A stretch of 64,000 nt of DNA from Rhizobium sullae. GTDB taxonomy: Bacteria; Pseudomonadota; Alphaproteobacteria; Rhizobiales; Rhizobiaceae. The position numbers and the translations under genes were made by a program. A model generated the notes under the pieces. That model did not search any database, had not been told where the DNA came from, and worked only from the letters and a program-made list of their open reading frames with translations. Location of the stretch: NCBI RefSeq assembly GCF_025200715.1, contig NZ_CP104143.1, forward strand, positions 3,878,501 through 3,942,500, written 5' to 3'. Of this stretch, positions 37,761-46,467 are shown in pieces (the stretch's first letter is position 1; each line of letters starts with the position of its first letter).

Positions 37761-38977
37761 AGAAAACTTCTCCCGTGCGGCCCGGCGGCGATGCCAAGAT
37801 GCCGGGCAACCGTCGCGCCGATATCGGCATATGTGCTGCGGACGCCGATATTGCGCGACTTCAGCCCCGGACCGTAAGCGATGATCGGCACGCGCTCGCG
37901 CGTATGGTCCGTGCCGCGCCAGGTCGGGTCGCAGCCGTGGTCAGCCGTCAGGATGACGAGATCGCCGGGCGCAAGCTTGCGGTGCACGTCCGGCAGCCGC
38001 GCATCGAAGGCTTCGAGCGCCGCGGCATAGCCAGGCACATCGCGCCGGTGGCCATAGACCATGTCGAAATCGACGAAATTCGTGAAGACGAGGTCGCCGT
38101 CCTTCGCCTCTTCCATAGCGGCGAGCGACGCGTCCATCAGTGCATCATTGCCATTCGCCTTGATGACCCTTGAAATGCCCTGGTGCGCGAAGATGTCGCC
38201 GATCTTGCCGATGGCGTGGACGTTGCGCTCCGCCTTGACGATACGATCGAGCAGCGTTGGCTCCGGAGGCGGCACCGAAAAATCGCGGCGATTGCCGGTG
38301 CGCTCGAATGTCGATGAGGTCTCGCCGACGAAAGGCCGGGCGATGACCCGGCCTATATTATGGCTGTCGAGCAGCGCCCGGGCGATGCGGCAGAAGCCGA
38401 GGAGTCGGTCGAGGCCGAAATGCGTCTCGTTCGCCGCGACCTGGAAAACGGAGTCGGACGAGGTATAGCATATCGGCTTACCGGTGCGGATATGCTCCTC
38501 GCCGAGGCGGGCGATGATTTCCGTGCCTGAGGCATGGCAATTGCCGAGGATGCCTGGAACCTCTGCAGCGCTGCAAAGCGCCTCGATAAATTGCGGCGGA
38601 AAGGCTTCGCCTTCCGTGGGGAAATAACCCCAATCGAAGGTCACGGGCGTTCCGGCAATTTCCCAATGGCCAGACGGGGTATCCTTGCCGCGGGAGATTT
38701 CGCTGGCGCAGCCATGGATGCCGTAGACTTTATCCGGAACCGGCATGCCGGCCGGAAAGCGTCCGGTTGCGGTCTTGGCGATCTGCATCAGGCCGAGCGC
38801 CGACATATTGGGAAGCGAAAGCGGGCCGGAGCGCAAGCCCGCCCTGTCGCCAGCGCCAGCCGCACAAAACTCCGCTATATGGCCAAGCGTATCCGATCCT
38901 TCGTCGCCATATTGAGCCGCATCCGGCCCGCCGCCGACGCCGAAGGAATCGAGAACGAAGAGAAATGCACGTGCCAT
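37757..38977 (-). CDS. deoB: Phosphopentomutase
   Basis: DeoB interconverts (deoxy)ribose 1- and 5-phosphate, joining the phosphorylases to DeoC. The 406-residue alkaline-phosphatase-fold enzyme begins [20 protein letters not shown] with the first metal-binding aspartate, has [12 protein letters not shown], the [11 protein letters not shown] region, [18 protein letters not shown] and the metal site [20 protein letters not shown]. Length equals E. coli DeoB. Its stop overlaps the deaminase start. Confidence 0.96.
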   Translation of the reverse strand: MARAFLFVLDSFGVGGGPDAAQYGDEGSDTLGHIAEFCAAGAGDRAGLRSGPLSLPNMSALGLMQIAKTATGRFPAGMPVPDKVYGIHGCASEISRGKDTPSGHWEIAGTPVTFDWGYFPTEGEAFPPQFIEALCSAAEVPGILGNCHASGTEIIARLGEEHIRTGKPICYTSSDSVFQVAANETHFGLDRLLGFCRIARALLDSHNIGRVIARPFVGETSSTFERTGNRRDFSVPPPEPTLLDRIVKAERNVHAIGKIGDIFAHQGISRVIKANGNDALMDASLAAMEEAKDGDLVFTNFVDFDMVYGHRRDVPGYAAALEAFDARLPDVHRKLAPGDLVILTADHGCDPTWRGTDHTRERVPIIAYGPGLKSRNIGVRSTYADIGATVARHLGIAAGPHGRSFL

Positions 38978-39077
38978 CTTTACCCATCAAGCTGAGCGGC
39001 CAATGAACCGCAATCCCGCTCAGGCATATAATGCTGCCGCAGGCTTGGCAAATTTCAAAGTTCGGAAAGGATCCTGA

Positions 39078-39662
39078 TCAGCAATCGCCGCAGGCGACAT
39101 TGTCGCCCTGTCGCTGGCGGTAATAATAGGTGCGCCGGATGGTGAGTTCCTGCATGTCGCCTGGAAGAAAATCGGGGCCGAATGCGAACAGCTTGTAGGG
39201 AATGCTGAGGTCGGCCCGCACGAGAAAGCTGTCTGCCTTTTTCATATCGGCCGGGACGTCGGTGACGGCGGTATTGGCCGCGTAGGGCGCTGTCGTGGTG
39301 TTGCTCGCCCAGGACCAGAAAACCTTGGCGTTGGCCGCGGCATCGATGTTGATGCCGGTCACTTTGATCTGCATGCCGGTCGTATCGAAGGGAGTGAAAA
39401 TCGCGCCGGCAACAGAACTGATCTCGGTCAGCGAACTCTTGGTCACGTCCTTCTGCTGCGTGATCAGATCGGCGATCGAGCCGGCCGCGCGGCTGGTGCG
39501 TTTGCTGACGCTCAGTCCAATGGTGATCTCGAAGGCGCCGATATAGAGCATCACCAGGACGGGAAAGAGGATGGCGAACTCGATTGCGCCGACGCCGCTG
39601 CGGTCGCGTCCGAACCGGACGAGCTTGTCTTTCAGCCGCATCAGCGTTCCGTTCGCCGTCAT
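39078..39662 (-). CDS. TadE-like pseudopilin (first)
   Basis: The 194-residue protein has a short basic leader and then SGVGAIEFAILFPVLVMLYIG. This is a prepilin-type site with cleavage after Gly and Glu at +5, followed by one hydrophobic helix. The rest is periplasmic and ends with a Cys pair (ACGDC). It fits the TadE/TadF pseudopilin group that helps assemble Flp pili. Its ATG overlaps the stop of the second pseudopilin by 4 nt, so the two are coupled. Confidence 0.87.
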   Translation of the reverse strand: MTANGTLMRLKDKLVRFGRDRSGVGAIEFAILFPVLVMLYIGAFEITIGLSVSKRTSRAAGSIADLITQQKDVTKSSLTEISSVAGAIFTPFDTTGMQIKVTGINIDAAANAKVFWSWASNTTTAPYAANTAVTDVPADMKKADSFLVRADLSIPYKLFAFGPDFLPGDMQELTIRRTYYYRQRQGDNVACGDC

Positions 39663-40285
39663 CAGTATGGCTCGTTTTGGAAGGCGGCCGTGGCGACGAT
39701 CAGGTAGTCGTTCAGCCTTGATCCGTCGGCAGTGCGGTATGGTGTGATATAGGGCCGGATAAGATCGGCGATGATCTGCCAGTGGTAATAGGCGCGAACC
39801 ATATTGATCGAGCCGGAGCCGCCGGGTGAATATTGCATCGCCGATGTATCGAGGCCCGTCGCATTCATTGGAACAGCGGCGGGGATTTCGGAAAATTTGC
39901 TGAACGTGCGAACATCGAGCCTAAGCTTGTCCGGGGTGGCGATCTCGGCTTCGGAGCACTGGATCAGGATCGAGACCTCGTCGCAAAACTCCTGCCGGAA
40001 CGCCGCCTCACCAACGGTAGAGATGATCTGTCCGGTCCGCATCTTGCGGCTCATGGTGTCGACGGCGTTGGACACCAGTTCTTCCGCAGCAAAGGCGATG
40101 AAGGTCTCCAGAATTGCGAAGATCACCATGAAATAGGGGATGGCGAGCAGCGCGAATTCTATCGCTGCCGAGCCGTCGCGCGAGCGCGCAAAAGCCCGCC
40201 ATCCGCTCCGTTTGCCGGGCGGCGTGCAGGTTCTGTCTGCCTGGTGATCACTGGTCGCCATAGCGCCATCCCGAAGAACGTTCAT
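39662..40285 (-). CDS. TadE-like pseudopilin (second)
   Basis: This 207-residue protein has a longer basic leader and the site RDGSAAIEFALLAIPYFMVIFAILE, again with Glu at +5 after the presumed cleavage Gly. An internal ATG at 40261 (MATSDHQ) is an alternative start; neither has a strong ribosome site. The periplasmic part has a Cys pair (EFCDEVSILIQCSE). It would be processed by the prepilin peptidase CpaA of this locus. Confidence 0.85.
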   Translation of the reverse strand: MNVLRDGAMATSDHQADRTCTPPGKRSGWRAFARSRDGSAAIEFALLAIPYFMVIFAILETFIAFAAEELVSNAVDTMSRKMRTGQIISTVGEAAFRQEFCDEVSILIQCSEAEIATPDKLRLDVRTFSKFSEIPAAVPMNATGLDTSAMQYSPGGSGSINMVRAYYHWQIIADLIRPYITPYRTADGSRLNDYLIVATAAFQNEPY

Positions 40286-40357
40286 GCGCTGATCGTAGCG
40301 GGCGTTCGTTGATTTTCCGTTTCAGGGCGGGTCAACAATTTAACGGATGAAGCTTCC

Positions 40358-40771
40358 TCAGCCGCCCGCATCGGCCGCATTGTTCTGCTGCGTGTGCTGT
40401 TCGCAGTTCGGCGTGCAGGAAAGGACCGAGCGATCGGTCTGCCGGTAGACGCGAACGGTGTTGCCTTCGTCGATGGAGACGAGGACGGTCTCGTCGAGTA
40501 TCGCATTGCCATCGGCATCGAGCAGCACCAGGTTTGTCGTCCCGAAGCTGCGGCCTGTCAGCACGATCGTCTTCGGATCGGCAACGGTCGCATCGGCAAC
40601 CTTGGAATTGCCGATAATCACCTTGCTGGCTGGCCGGTCGAGCTTCAAGACACGCGCATGATCCATATAGACGCGCAGCACGTCTTCCTCGGCGCGCGCG
40701 GGAGCCTGAAGCCCGCAAAGCACGAGGATGGCGGCTGCGGTAAAAGGGATAGTCTTGCCGCTCGGTGGCAT
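40358..40771 (-). CDS. Stand-alone secretin N-domain (pilus assembly N-terminal) protein
   Basis: ATG 40771 (MPPSGKTIPFTAAAILVLCG) gives 137 residues with a signal peptide ending near ARA. The mature part (VYMDHARVLKLDRPASKVIIGNSKVADATVADPKTIVLTGRS...) matches the N-terminal domain found in CpaC/RcpA-type secretins, including the GxTNLVLLD turn. It ends in a short tail with CTPNC. It probably works in the periplasm beside the CpaC secretin of this locus. It may be transcribed with the two pseudopilins, 72 nt downstream. Confidence 0.83.
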   Translation of the reverse strand: MPPSGKTIPFTAAAILVLCGLQAPARAEEDVLRVYMDHARVLKLDRPASKVIIGNSKVADATVADPKTIVLTGRSFGTTNLVLLDADGNAILDETVLVSIDEGNTVRVYRQTDRSVLSCTPNCEQHTQQNNAADAGG

Positions 40772-41181
40772 AGGGCTCTCTTTACTGGAATCCGGATCAG
40801 AGTCCGGTAGAAATCTCAAAACAGAATGGAAAAAAATGGTGAATGAAGCTTTAAGAATCGTTGGAACTGCCCGGTGACGGCACGTATTTGTCCGAATTGG
40901 GTCATGTGAGAAGAATTTCCTGAGTGCGATGATCTGTAATGACGCAGCCTATGTAACGTTTCGGCGCATCCCGAAGATTGGTGTGTTATAAGATTCGTAA
41001 TATAGTTAAATTGGAATATATCCTAGTAACGCAATGCTTACCATGGCAGTTTCTACTTTAGCATTTACGATCTGGTAACCCTCTTCCTTAAGCCGATTGA
41101 AATGGCGCCTCGCTAGGTTGTGGCATCCGATCAACGGCACAGTTGGCGGACGTGCTGAACCTCAACTGGAGTTAGGAAACC
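40772..41181. other. AT-rich intergenic region upstream of flp
   Basis: These 410 bp are clearly richer in A+T than the flanks, most of all at 40980-41100. They separate divergent genes and should hold the flp promoter and the promoter of the minus-strand pilus genes. The flp ATG is preceded by GGAG at 41168-41171 and AGGA at 41174-41177. I could not pick a convincing sigma-54 or perfect CtrA site here, nor an ORF. Confidence 0.5.
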
Positions 41182-41364
41182 ATGACCAAGCTTTTTAGCC
41201 GTTTTCTGAAGGACGAATCCGGCGCAACCGCAATCGAATACGGCCTGATCGCAGCGCTGATTTCCGTAGCGCTGATCACCGGCGCAACGACTCTCGGCAG
41301 CTCGCTGAACAACACCTTCCAGAATATCTCGGAAAAGATGGTCGACGCGGAAACGGCCAATTAA
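41182..41364 (+). CDS. Flp/PilA family type IVb pilin
   Basis: The 60-residue prepilin has a short leader MTKLFSRFLKDESG, a Gly-Ala cleavage site, and the Flp motif ATAIEYGLIAALISVALI with Glu at +5 and Tyr at +6, then a single hydrophobic helix and a short polar tail. It is the major subunit of the Tad (tight adherence) pilus, cut by CpaA and assembled by CpaF, TadB and TadC. A terminator directly after the gene allows its message to be made in excess. Confidence 0.96.
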   Translation: MTKLFSRFLKDESGATAIEYGLIAALISVALITGATTLGSSLNNTFQNISEKMVDAETAN

Positions 41365-41397
41365 CCGGGTTTATTCTTCCAGAAGCTCGAGCAAGCG

Positions 41398-41425
41398 AAA
41401 ACCGCTCTTCCTATGAGCGGTTTTT
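41398..41425 (+). terminator. Terminator after the pilin gene
   Basis: The stem AAAACCGCTC/GAGCGGTTTT with loop TTCCTAT is followed by T. It lies between flp and cpaA and explains high pilin-to-machinery ratios. Confidence 0.85.
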
Positions 41426-41452
41426 GATTTTCTGCCGAATGGAGAAGTTTTG

Positions 41453-41965
41453 ATGCTGGCAGCCGCCATATTCCTGATCTTCCCTCTCTGCTTGGCGATG
41501 GCGGCATTTTCCGATCTGCTCACGATGACAATCCCAAATCGCGTTTCGCTGATTCTGATTGCTGCTTTTCTCATCATCGCCCCCTTAGCCGGCATGCCAC
41601 TTCCGCACATCGGTATGCATCTCCTTGCAGCGATGATTGTATTTCTGGCCTGTTTCGTGCTTTTCGCCCTTAACGTAATGGGCGGGGGCGATGCAAAGCT
41701 CTTGAGCGCGACGGCTATATGGTTCGGCTTCAATCAATCGCTTCTGCTTTTCGTCGTTTCCGTCGGCCTGATTGGTGGGTTGCTTACCTTCCTCATTCTT
41801 CTCTTGCGCACTCAGTCCAACACGATCCTCGCCATCGGCTTGCCGGTGCCGAATTCGCTCCTGCTCGCAAAGAAGATTCCTTACGGCATCGCCATCGCCA
41901 TTGGCGGCTTCATGGCGTTCCCGTATTCGACGATTCTGATCGCTGCGCTGGAAACACTGCAATAA
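41453..41965 (+). CDS. cpaA: Prepilin peptidase CpaA (TadV)
   Basis: ATG 41453 is used; an in-frame TTG directly precedes it. The 170-residue membrane protease has several hydrophobic helices and the two aspartates of the family: AFSDLLTMTIPNRV near residue 20 and MGGGDAKLLSA near 77. It removes leaders from Flp and the TadE-like pseudopilins. A 110-bp gap with a CtrA-type box separates it from cpaB. Confidence 0.93.
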   Translation: MLAAAIFLIFPLCLAMAAFSDLLTMTIPNRVSLILIAAFLIIAPLAGMPLPHIGMHLLAAMIVFLACFVLFALNVMGGGDAKLLSATAIWFGFNQSLLLFVVSVGLIGGLLTFLILLLRTQSNTILAIGLPVPNSLLLAKKIPYGIAIAIGGFMAFPYSTILIAALETLQ

Positions 41966-41972
41966 CGGCGGT

Positions 41973-41988
41973 TTAAACCTCCATTAAC
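41973..41988 (+). promoter_or_regulatory. CtrA-type box upstream of cpaB
   Basis: TTAA-ACCTCCA-TTAAC matches the full CtrA consensus TTAA-N7-TTAAC with no mismatch. It lies 88 nt before the cpaB ATG in an AT-rich gap after the cpaA stop. CtrA is the conserved alphaproteobacterial cell-cycle regulator and controls pilus genes in Caulobacter. Confidence 0.65.
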
Positions 41989-42075
41989 TTAAAATGTAAG
42001 TGTTCCGTTAACTATAATTACACCAATTCCTGAGCATTCTTCGGGGTGAACAAACCGTCTCCCGAGGACAGCTGA

Positions 42076-42888
42076 ATGAAGCCCGCCCGTTTGATGATAC
42101 TTTCAGTGGCCGTCGTTGCCGCTGGCCTCGCCGGTCTGCTGGCGATGAAGCTTGCCGGGCGCGGCGGTGTCGTCACGCAGGTCCAGTCGGTCGTCGAGAA
42201 GGAACCCACGGTCAACGTGCTGGTATCGAGCGCCAATCTGCCGGTCGGCGCCCGCATTGACGACAAAGCGGTTCACTGGATGCCCTGGCCGCGTGGCGCC
42301 GTCGTTCAGGGCTTCATCACCGAAGCCGACAAACCGGATGCGATCAAGGATATGCAGGGCGCGGTAGTCCGTTTGCCGGTCTTCGAAGGCGAGCCGATCC
42401 GTCCCGAAAAAATCGCCGATTCCAACAGCCGTATCCTCTCGGCGCTTCTGCCGGCCGGCAAGCGCGCTGTCGCGACGGAAATCTCGGTCGCAACCGGCGC
42501 CGGCGGCTTCATCCTGCCGAACGACCGTGTGGACGTCATCATGGTCCGCAGGGCCCAGGGAAGCGAAAAGTTCCTAACCGAGGCCGTGCTGAGCAACGTG
42601 CGCGTTCTCGCCATCGATCAGCAGATTCAAGAAAAAGACGATGGTTCCAAGGCTGTCGTGGGCACCACGGCGACCCTGGAACTGACGCCCGATCAAACGA
42701 AAGTTCTGACTGTCGCGCAGCAGATGGCCGACAAGCTGTCGCTTGCCCTGCGTTCCGTAGCCGACGCGCAGGAGCAAGATACGAGCGCTGCCGATTATCT
42801 ACTGAACGGAGACAACGGGAGCGCGCTCGTTCAGGTCATCAAATCCGGTTCGATCGTCACAGACAGCAGTGCGCCAAAGGCCGAGTAA
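42076..42888 (+). CDS. cpaB: Flp pilus assembly protein CpaB (RcpC)
   Basis: The 270-residue protein has an N-terminal membrane helix (LMILSVAVVAAGLAGLLAM), a SAF/AFP-like domain (NVLVSSANLPVGARIDDKAVHWMPWP) and the RcpC block GKRAVATEISVATGAGGFILPNDRVDVIMV. CpaB sits in the periplasm and aids secretin function. cpaC starts 11 nt later. Confidence 0.94.
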   Translation: MKPARLMILSVAVVAAGLAGLLAMKLAGRGGVVTQVQSVVEKEPTVNVLVSSANLPVGARIDDKAVHWMPWPRGAVVQGFITEADKPDAIKDMQGAVVRLPVFEGEPIRPEKIADSNSRILSALLPAGKRAVATEISVATGAGGFILPNDRVDVIMVRRAQGSEKFLTEAVLSNVRVLAIDQQIQEKDDGSKAVVGTTATLELTPDQTKVLTVAQQMADKLSLALRSVADAQEQDTSAADYLLNGDNGSALVQVIKSGSIVTDSSAPKAE

Positions 42889-42898
42889 GGGGAAATTA

Positions 42899-44404
42899 AT
42901 GGTCAACACAATGCGGCGCACCAAGTCTCTCCTCGCGGGCTTCCTTACGCTAACAACGGCTATTTCGGGGCTGACGCCCTCCGCTTTCGGGCCACTGGTT
43001 GGCGCGGGCATTGCGCATGCGGAATCGGAAGGCGTCATCCAGATCTCGCGGACCGGTCCCGGCGCCCACCGCCGCGTTAGGCTCGGCCTCAACAAGGCGG
43101 TGGTCGTCGATCTACCGGAGGAAGCGCATGACATCCTCGTCTCCGATCCGTCGATGGCCGATGCGGTGACGCGCACCTCGCGCCGCATCTATCTTTTCGG
43201 CAAGAAAGTCGGCCAAACGAACATCTTCATTTTCGGGAGCGATGGCCAGGAAGTCGTGAGCCTCGATATCGAAATCGAGCGCGATGTCTCCGGCCTCGAG
43301 ACGAACCTGAGGCGTTTCATCGTCGACTCCAACATCAAGGTCGAGATCGTGTCGGACAACATCGTGCTGACCGGCACCGTCCGCACGCCACAGGACGCCA
43401 AGCAAGCCGCCGACCTTGCCCAGGCGTTCCTGACCGGTGGCGAAGCGACGACGCGAACCGAAACGGCCTCCAGCAGCGCATCGGGGGGCGATGTCGCGCT
43501 TTTCGCCGAGGCCCGCCAGCAATCGCAGGTCGTCAACCTGCTGCAGATTGAGGGCGAGGACCAGGTCACGCTCAAGGTGACGATCGCAGAGGTCCGCCGC
43601 GAAATTCTGAAACAGCTCGGCTTCGACAATCTCGTATCGAATTCCTCGGGCTTGACCGTGGCGCAACTCGGCCTTCCTTCGGCGGATGGCGCCGCTGCGA
43701 CGGTCGGCGGCGGACTTGCGGCCCTCTTCAAGACCTCGATCGGCAAGTATGACATATCGACCTATTTGAATGCACTAGAGCAGGCGAAGGTCGTTAGAAC
43801 GCTTGCCGAGCCTACGCTGACGGCGATTTCAGGTCAGGCTGCTACCTTCAATTCGGGCGGCCAGGTCCTCTATTCGACCACCGACAACGACGGCAACGTG
43901 ACGGTCGTTCCCTACAACTACGGCATCAATCTGGCCTTCAAGCCGGTGGTTCTCTCCTCAGGACGCATCAGCCTTGAGATCAAGACCAACGTGTCCGAGC
44001 CGGCTCCGTCCGTCTCGGGATCCCAGCCGACCTACCAGCGCCGTTCGGCGGAAACATCCATTGAGCTTCCGTCCGGCGGCTCGATCGCGCTTGCCGGCCT
44101 GATCAGGGACAACGTTTCGCAAACGTCGAACGGCACGCCGGGTGCGAATAAGATCCCGCTGCTGGGGACGCTGTTCCGCCAAAGAACGGTGCAGCGAGAG
44201 GAAACCGAGCTCGTGATCATCGCGACCCCCTATCTGGTACGCCCCGTCGCCCGCAACGAGCTCAACAGGCCGGACGACAATTTCAGTCCGGAGCATGACG
44301 GCCAGGCGTTCTTCATGAACCGTGTCAACAAGGTTTACGGCCGCCGCGAAGTTCCGGTGGCCGACGCGCAATTCCACGGTTCCATTGGGTTTATCTACAA
44401 ATGA
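42899..44404 (+). CDS. cpaC: Flp pilus outer-membrane secretin CpaC (RcpA)
   Basis: ATG 42899 (MVNTMRRTKSLLAGF) follows AAGGGGA and gives 501 residues with a signal peptide ending near AHA. An N-terminal pilus domain (VRLGLNKAVVVDLPEEAHDILVSDPSMADA) is followed by a BON-like repeat and the C-terminal secretin region with LAEPTLTAISGQAATFNSGGQV and VPYNYGINLAFKPVVL. It forms the outer-membrane channel for the pilus. The last 4 nt overlap cpaD. Confidence 0.94.
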   Translation: MVNTMRRTKSLLAGFLTLTTAISGLTPSAFGPLVGAGIAHAESEGVIQISRTGPGAHRRVRLGLNKAVVVDLPEEAHDILVSDPSMADAVTRTSRRIYLFGKKVGQTNIFIFGSDGQEVVSLDIEIERDVSGLETNLRRFIVDSNIKVEIVSDNIVLTGTVRTPQDAKQAADLAQAFLTGGEATTRTETASSSASGGDVALFAEARQQSQVVNLLQIEGEDQVTLKVTIAEVRREILKQLGFDNLVSNSSGLTVAQLGLPSADGAAATVGGGLAALFKTSIGKYDISTYLNALEQAKVVRTLAEPTLTAISGQAATFNSGGQVLYSTTDNDGNVTVVPYNYGINLAFKPVVLSSGRISLEIKTNVSEPAPSVSGSQPTYQRRSAETSIELPSGGSIALAGLIRDNVSQTSNGTPGANKIPLLGTLFRQRTVQREETELVIIATPYLVRPVARNELNRPDDNFSPEHDGQAFFMNRVNKVYGRREVPVADAQFHGSIGFIYK

Positions 44405-45138
44405 GCGGCGCAGGATCGAAAACGATGAAACGATATGGTGATCAGGCGATGGCTCAAAACAGGAAAGCCACGATACGATCCGTCACGCTTGGCGCAGCGG
44501 CCCTTGCGGCCGCCATGCTTTCCGGCTGCGCGGCTCCCCGCGACAATTTGACGACCGGCGGCATTCCCGACGATTACCGGCAGCGCCATCCGATCGTGGT
44601 GGCGGAGGCCGAGCAGACGGTCGATATCCCGGTCGCGTCGACCGATCGGCGCTTGACGATTGCCCAGCGTGACATGATCCGCGGCTTCGCTGCCAATTAT
44701 ATATCCCGGGCTTCCGGCCCGGTTTATGTCATGACGCCCCAAGGCTCGCCAAACTCGGCCGCGACAAGCCAGGTGCGCAACCAGGTACGGGCCGAGCTCT
44801 CGAAGAGAGGGATACCGAGCTCGAAGATCGTCAATGCAAGCTACTCCGCAGCGCCTGGCGATGCAGCGCCGATCCGCCTCAGTTTCGTCGGCATGACGGC
44901 CATGACCTCCCAGTGCGGCCAATGGCCCAGGGATATCGGCGGCGGTTTCGACAACCAGAATTATTACAATTTCGGCTGCGCCACACAGAACAATCTGGCC
45001 GCACAGATCGCCAATCCGGAAGATTTGATTGCGCCGCGCGGCATGACGCCGATCGATGCTGCGCGCCGCAATGACGCCATCACCGAATACCGCGAATACA
45101 GGACTGTCCTCGAACAGTCCTCGTCAGGTGGTTTCTAG
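44401..45138 (+). CDS. cpaD: Flp pilus assembly lipoprotein CpaD
   Basis: The frame starts with an ATG overlapping the cpaC stop (ATGA). In-frame ATGs at 44425 and 44449 are alternatives, and all precede the lipoprotein signal LAAAMLSGCAAP. The 245-residue CpaD domain includes RLTIAQRDMIRGFAANY and QCGQWPRDIGGGFDNQNYYNFGCATQNNLAAQI, the family signature. It is an outer-membrane-linked lipoprotein that supports the CpaC channel. Confidence 0.92.
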   Translation: MSGAGSKTMKRYGDQAMAQNRKATIRSVTLGAAALAAAMLSGCAAPRDNLTTGGIPDDYRQRHPIVVAEAEQTVDIPVASTDRRLTIAQRDMIRGFAANYISRASGPVYVMTPQGSPNSAATSQVRNQVRAELSKRGIPSSKIVNASYSAAPGDAAPIRLSFVGMTAMTSQCGQWPRDIGGGFDNQNYYNFGCATQNNLAAQIANPEDLIAPRGMTPIDAARRNDAITEYREYRTVLEQSSSGGF

Positions 45139-45155
45139 TGGGGAGCATCGAAACT

Positions 45156-46436
45156 ATGAGCCCTATCGAATACGAGATCAAAAACACGACGGAGCTTCAG
45201 CACGCGGAAGACGCCGTTCGCATGGGCGAGCTGGAGAACATGCGCCCGCTGCCGCGTATCTCCGTGCATGCCTTCTGCGAGAGCGAGGCGCTTCAGCGTG
45301 TGATGGAGCGCTGCGGCAACGACCGGAGGATGTCGAAGGTCAGCCTGCGGATCACCAGCGGCGGCGTCGCGGCGGCTGCCAACATGTTCGCCAGTGCCCC
45401 GACCCCCAATCTGATCATCCTCGAAACCAAGGCCAATGCGGCAAGCCTGCTCTCGGAGCTCGCGCCGCTAGCGGCCGTTTGCGATCCGAGCACCAAGGTC
45501 GTCATCATCGGCTATTACAACGACATCGCGCTTTACCGCGAGCTGATCCGCAACGGCATTTCCGAATACATGGTCCAGCCGGTCGCGATGCCGGACATCA
45601 TGATGGCCATGGCGTCGATCTTCGTCGATCCGGATGCCGAGCCGCTTGGCCGCAGCATCGCCTTCATCGGCTCCAAGGGAGGCACGGGTGCCTCGACGAT
45701 CGCGCACAACTGCGCTTTCGGCATATCCAATCTCTTCTCGACCGAGACGATCCTCGCCGATCTCGACCTGCCCTACGGCACGGCCAACATCGATTTCGAC
45801 CAGGACCCGACGCAGGGGATCGCCGAGGCGGTCTTTGCTCCCGATCGGCTTGACGAGGTTTTCCTCGATCGTTTGCTGACGAAATGTTCGGAACATCTGT
45901 CGCTGCTTGCAGCACCATCGATTCTTGATCGCGCCTATGATTTCGATGGCCAGGCGTTTCAGCCGGTCCTTGAAGTCCTGCAGCGCAGTGCGCCGGTGAC
46001 GGTGCTCGACGTTCCGCATGCCTGGTCGGAATGGACGCGATCGGTCCTGGCTTCGGCAGATGAGGTTGTCATCTGCGCCGTTCCCGATCTTGCGAACCTG
46101 CGCAACGCAAAGAACATGCTCGATGCCCTGCGCAAGCTGCGCCCGAACGACAAGATGCCGCACCTGATCCTAAATCAGGTCGGCATGCCGAAACGGCCGG
46201 AAATCGCCCCATCCGATTTCTGCGAACCGCTTGAGATCGAGCCGATCGCGATCATTCCTTTCGACGTAGGTCTGTTCGGCAATGCCGCCAACAGCGGCCG
46301 CATGATCTCCGAGATGGACCCGAAATCACCCACCGCGGAGACCTTCTCCCAGCTGGCACACATCGTCACCGGCCGTATCGCCATCAAGAAGGCAAAGCGC
46401 GGCGGCCTGATGGGACTGCTGAAGCGCGCCAGGTAA
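45156..46436 (+). CDS. cpaE: Pilus localisation ATPase CpaE (TadZ)
   Basis: ATG 45156 is chosen because GGGGAG lies 10 nt upstream; a GTG at 45138 overlaps the cpaD stop. The 426-residue protein has an N-terminal receiver-like domain (about 30-155) and a MinD/ParA ATPase domain starting with the deviant Walker A IGSKGGTGAST near residues 171-181. CpaE/TadZ places the Tad machine at the cell pole. The receiver-like domain lacks an obvious phosphorylation site. Confidence 0.92.
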   Translation: MSPIEYEIKNTTELQHAEDAVRMGELENMRPLPRISVHAFCESEALQRVMERCGNDRRMSKVSLRITSGGVAAAANMFASAPTPNLIILETKANAASLLSELAPLAAVCDPSTKVVIIGYYNDIALYRELIRNGISEYMVQPVAMPDIMMAMASIFVDPDAEPLGRSIAFIGSKGGTGASTIAHNCAFGISNLFSTETILADLDLPYGTANIDFDQDPTQGIAEAVFAPDRLDEVFLDRLLTKCSEHLSLLAAPSILDRAYDFDGQAFQPVLEVLQRSAPVTVLDVPHAWSEWTRSVLASADEVVICAVPDLANLRNAKNMLDALRKLRPNDKMPHLILNQVGMPKRPEIAPSDFCEPLEIEPIAIIPFDVGLFGNAANSGRMISEMDPKSPTAETFSQLAHIVTGRIAIKKAKRGGLMGLLKRAR

Positions 46437-46467
46437 AGACGAAAACGAGTAGATTGGATTTTGTGGC

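Noticed and set aside
40980..41100. Possible CtrA or sigma-54 site upstream of flp
   Set aside because: TTAA-like words occur by chance in this A/T-rich stretch, but none has the correct 7-nt spacing, and no GG-N10-GC with good flanks was found.
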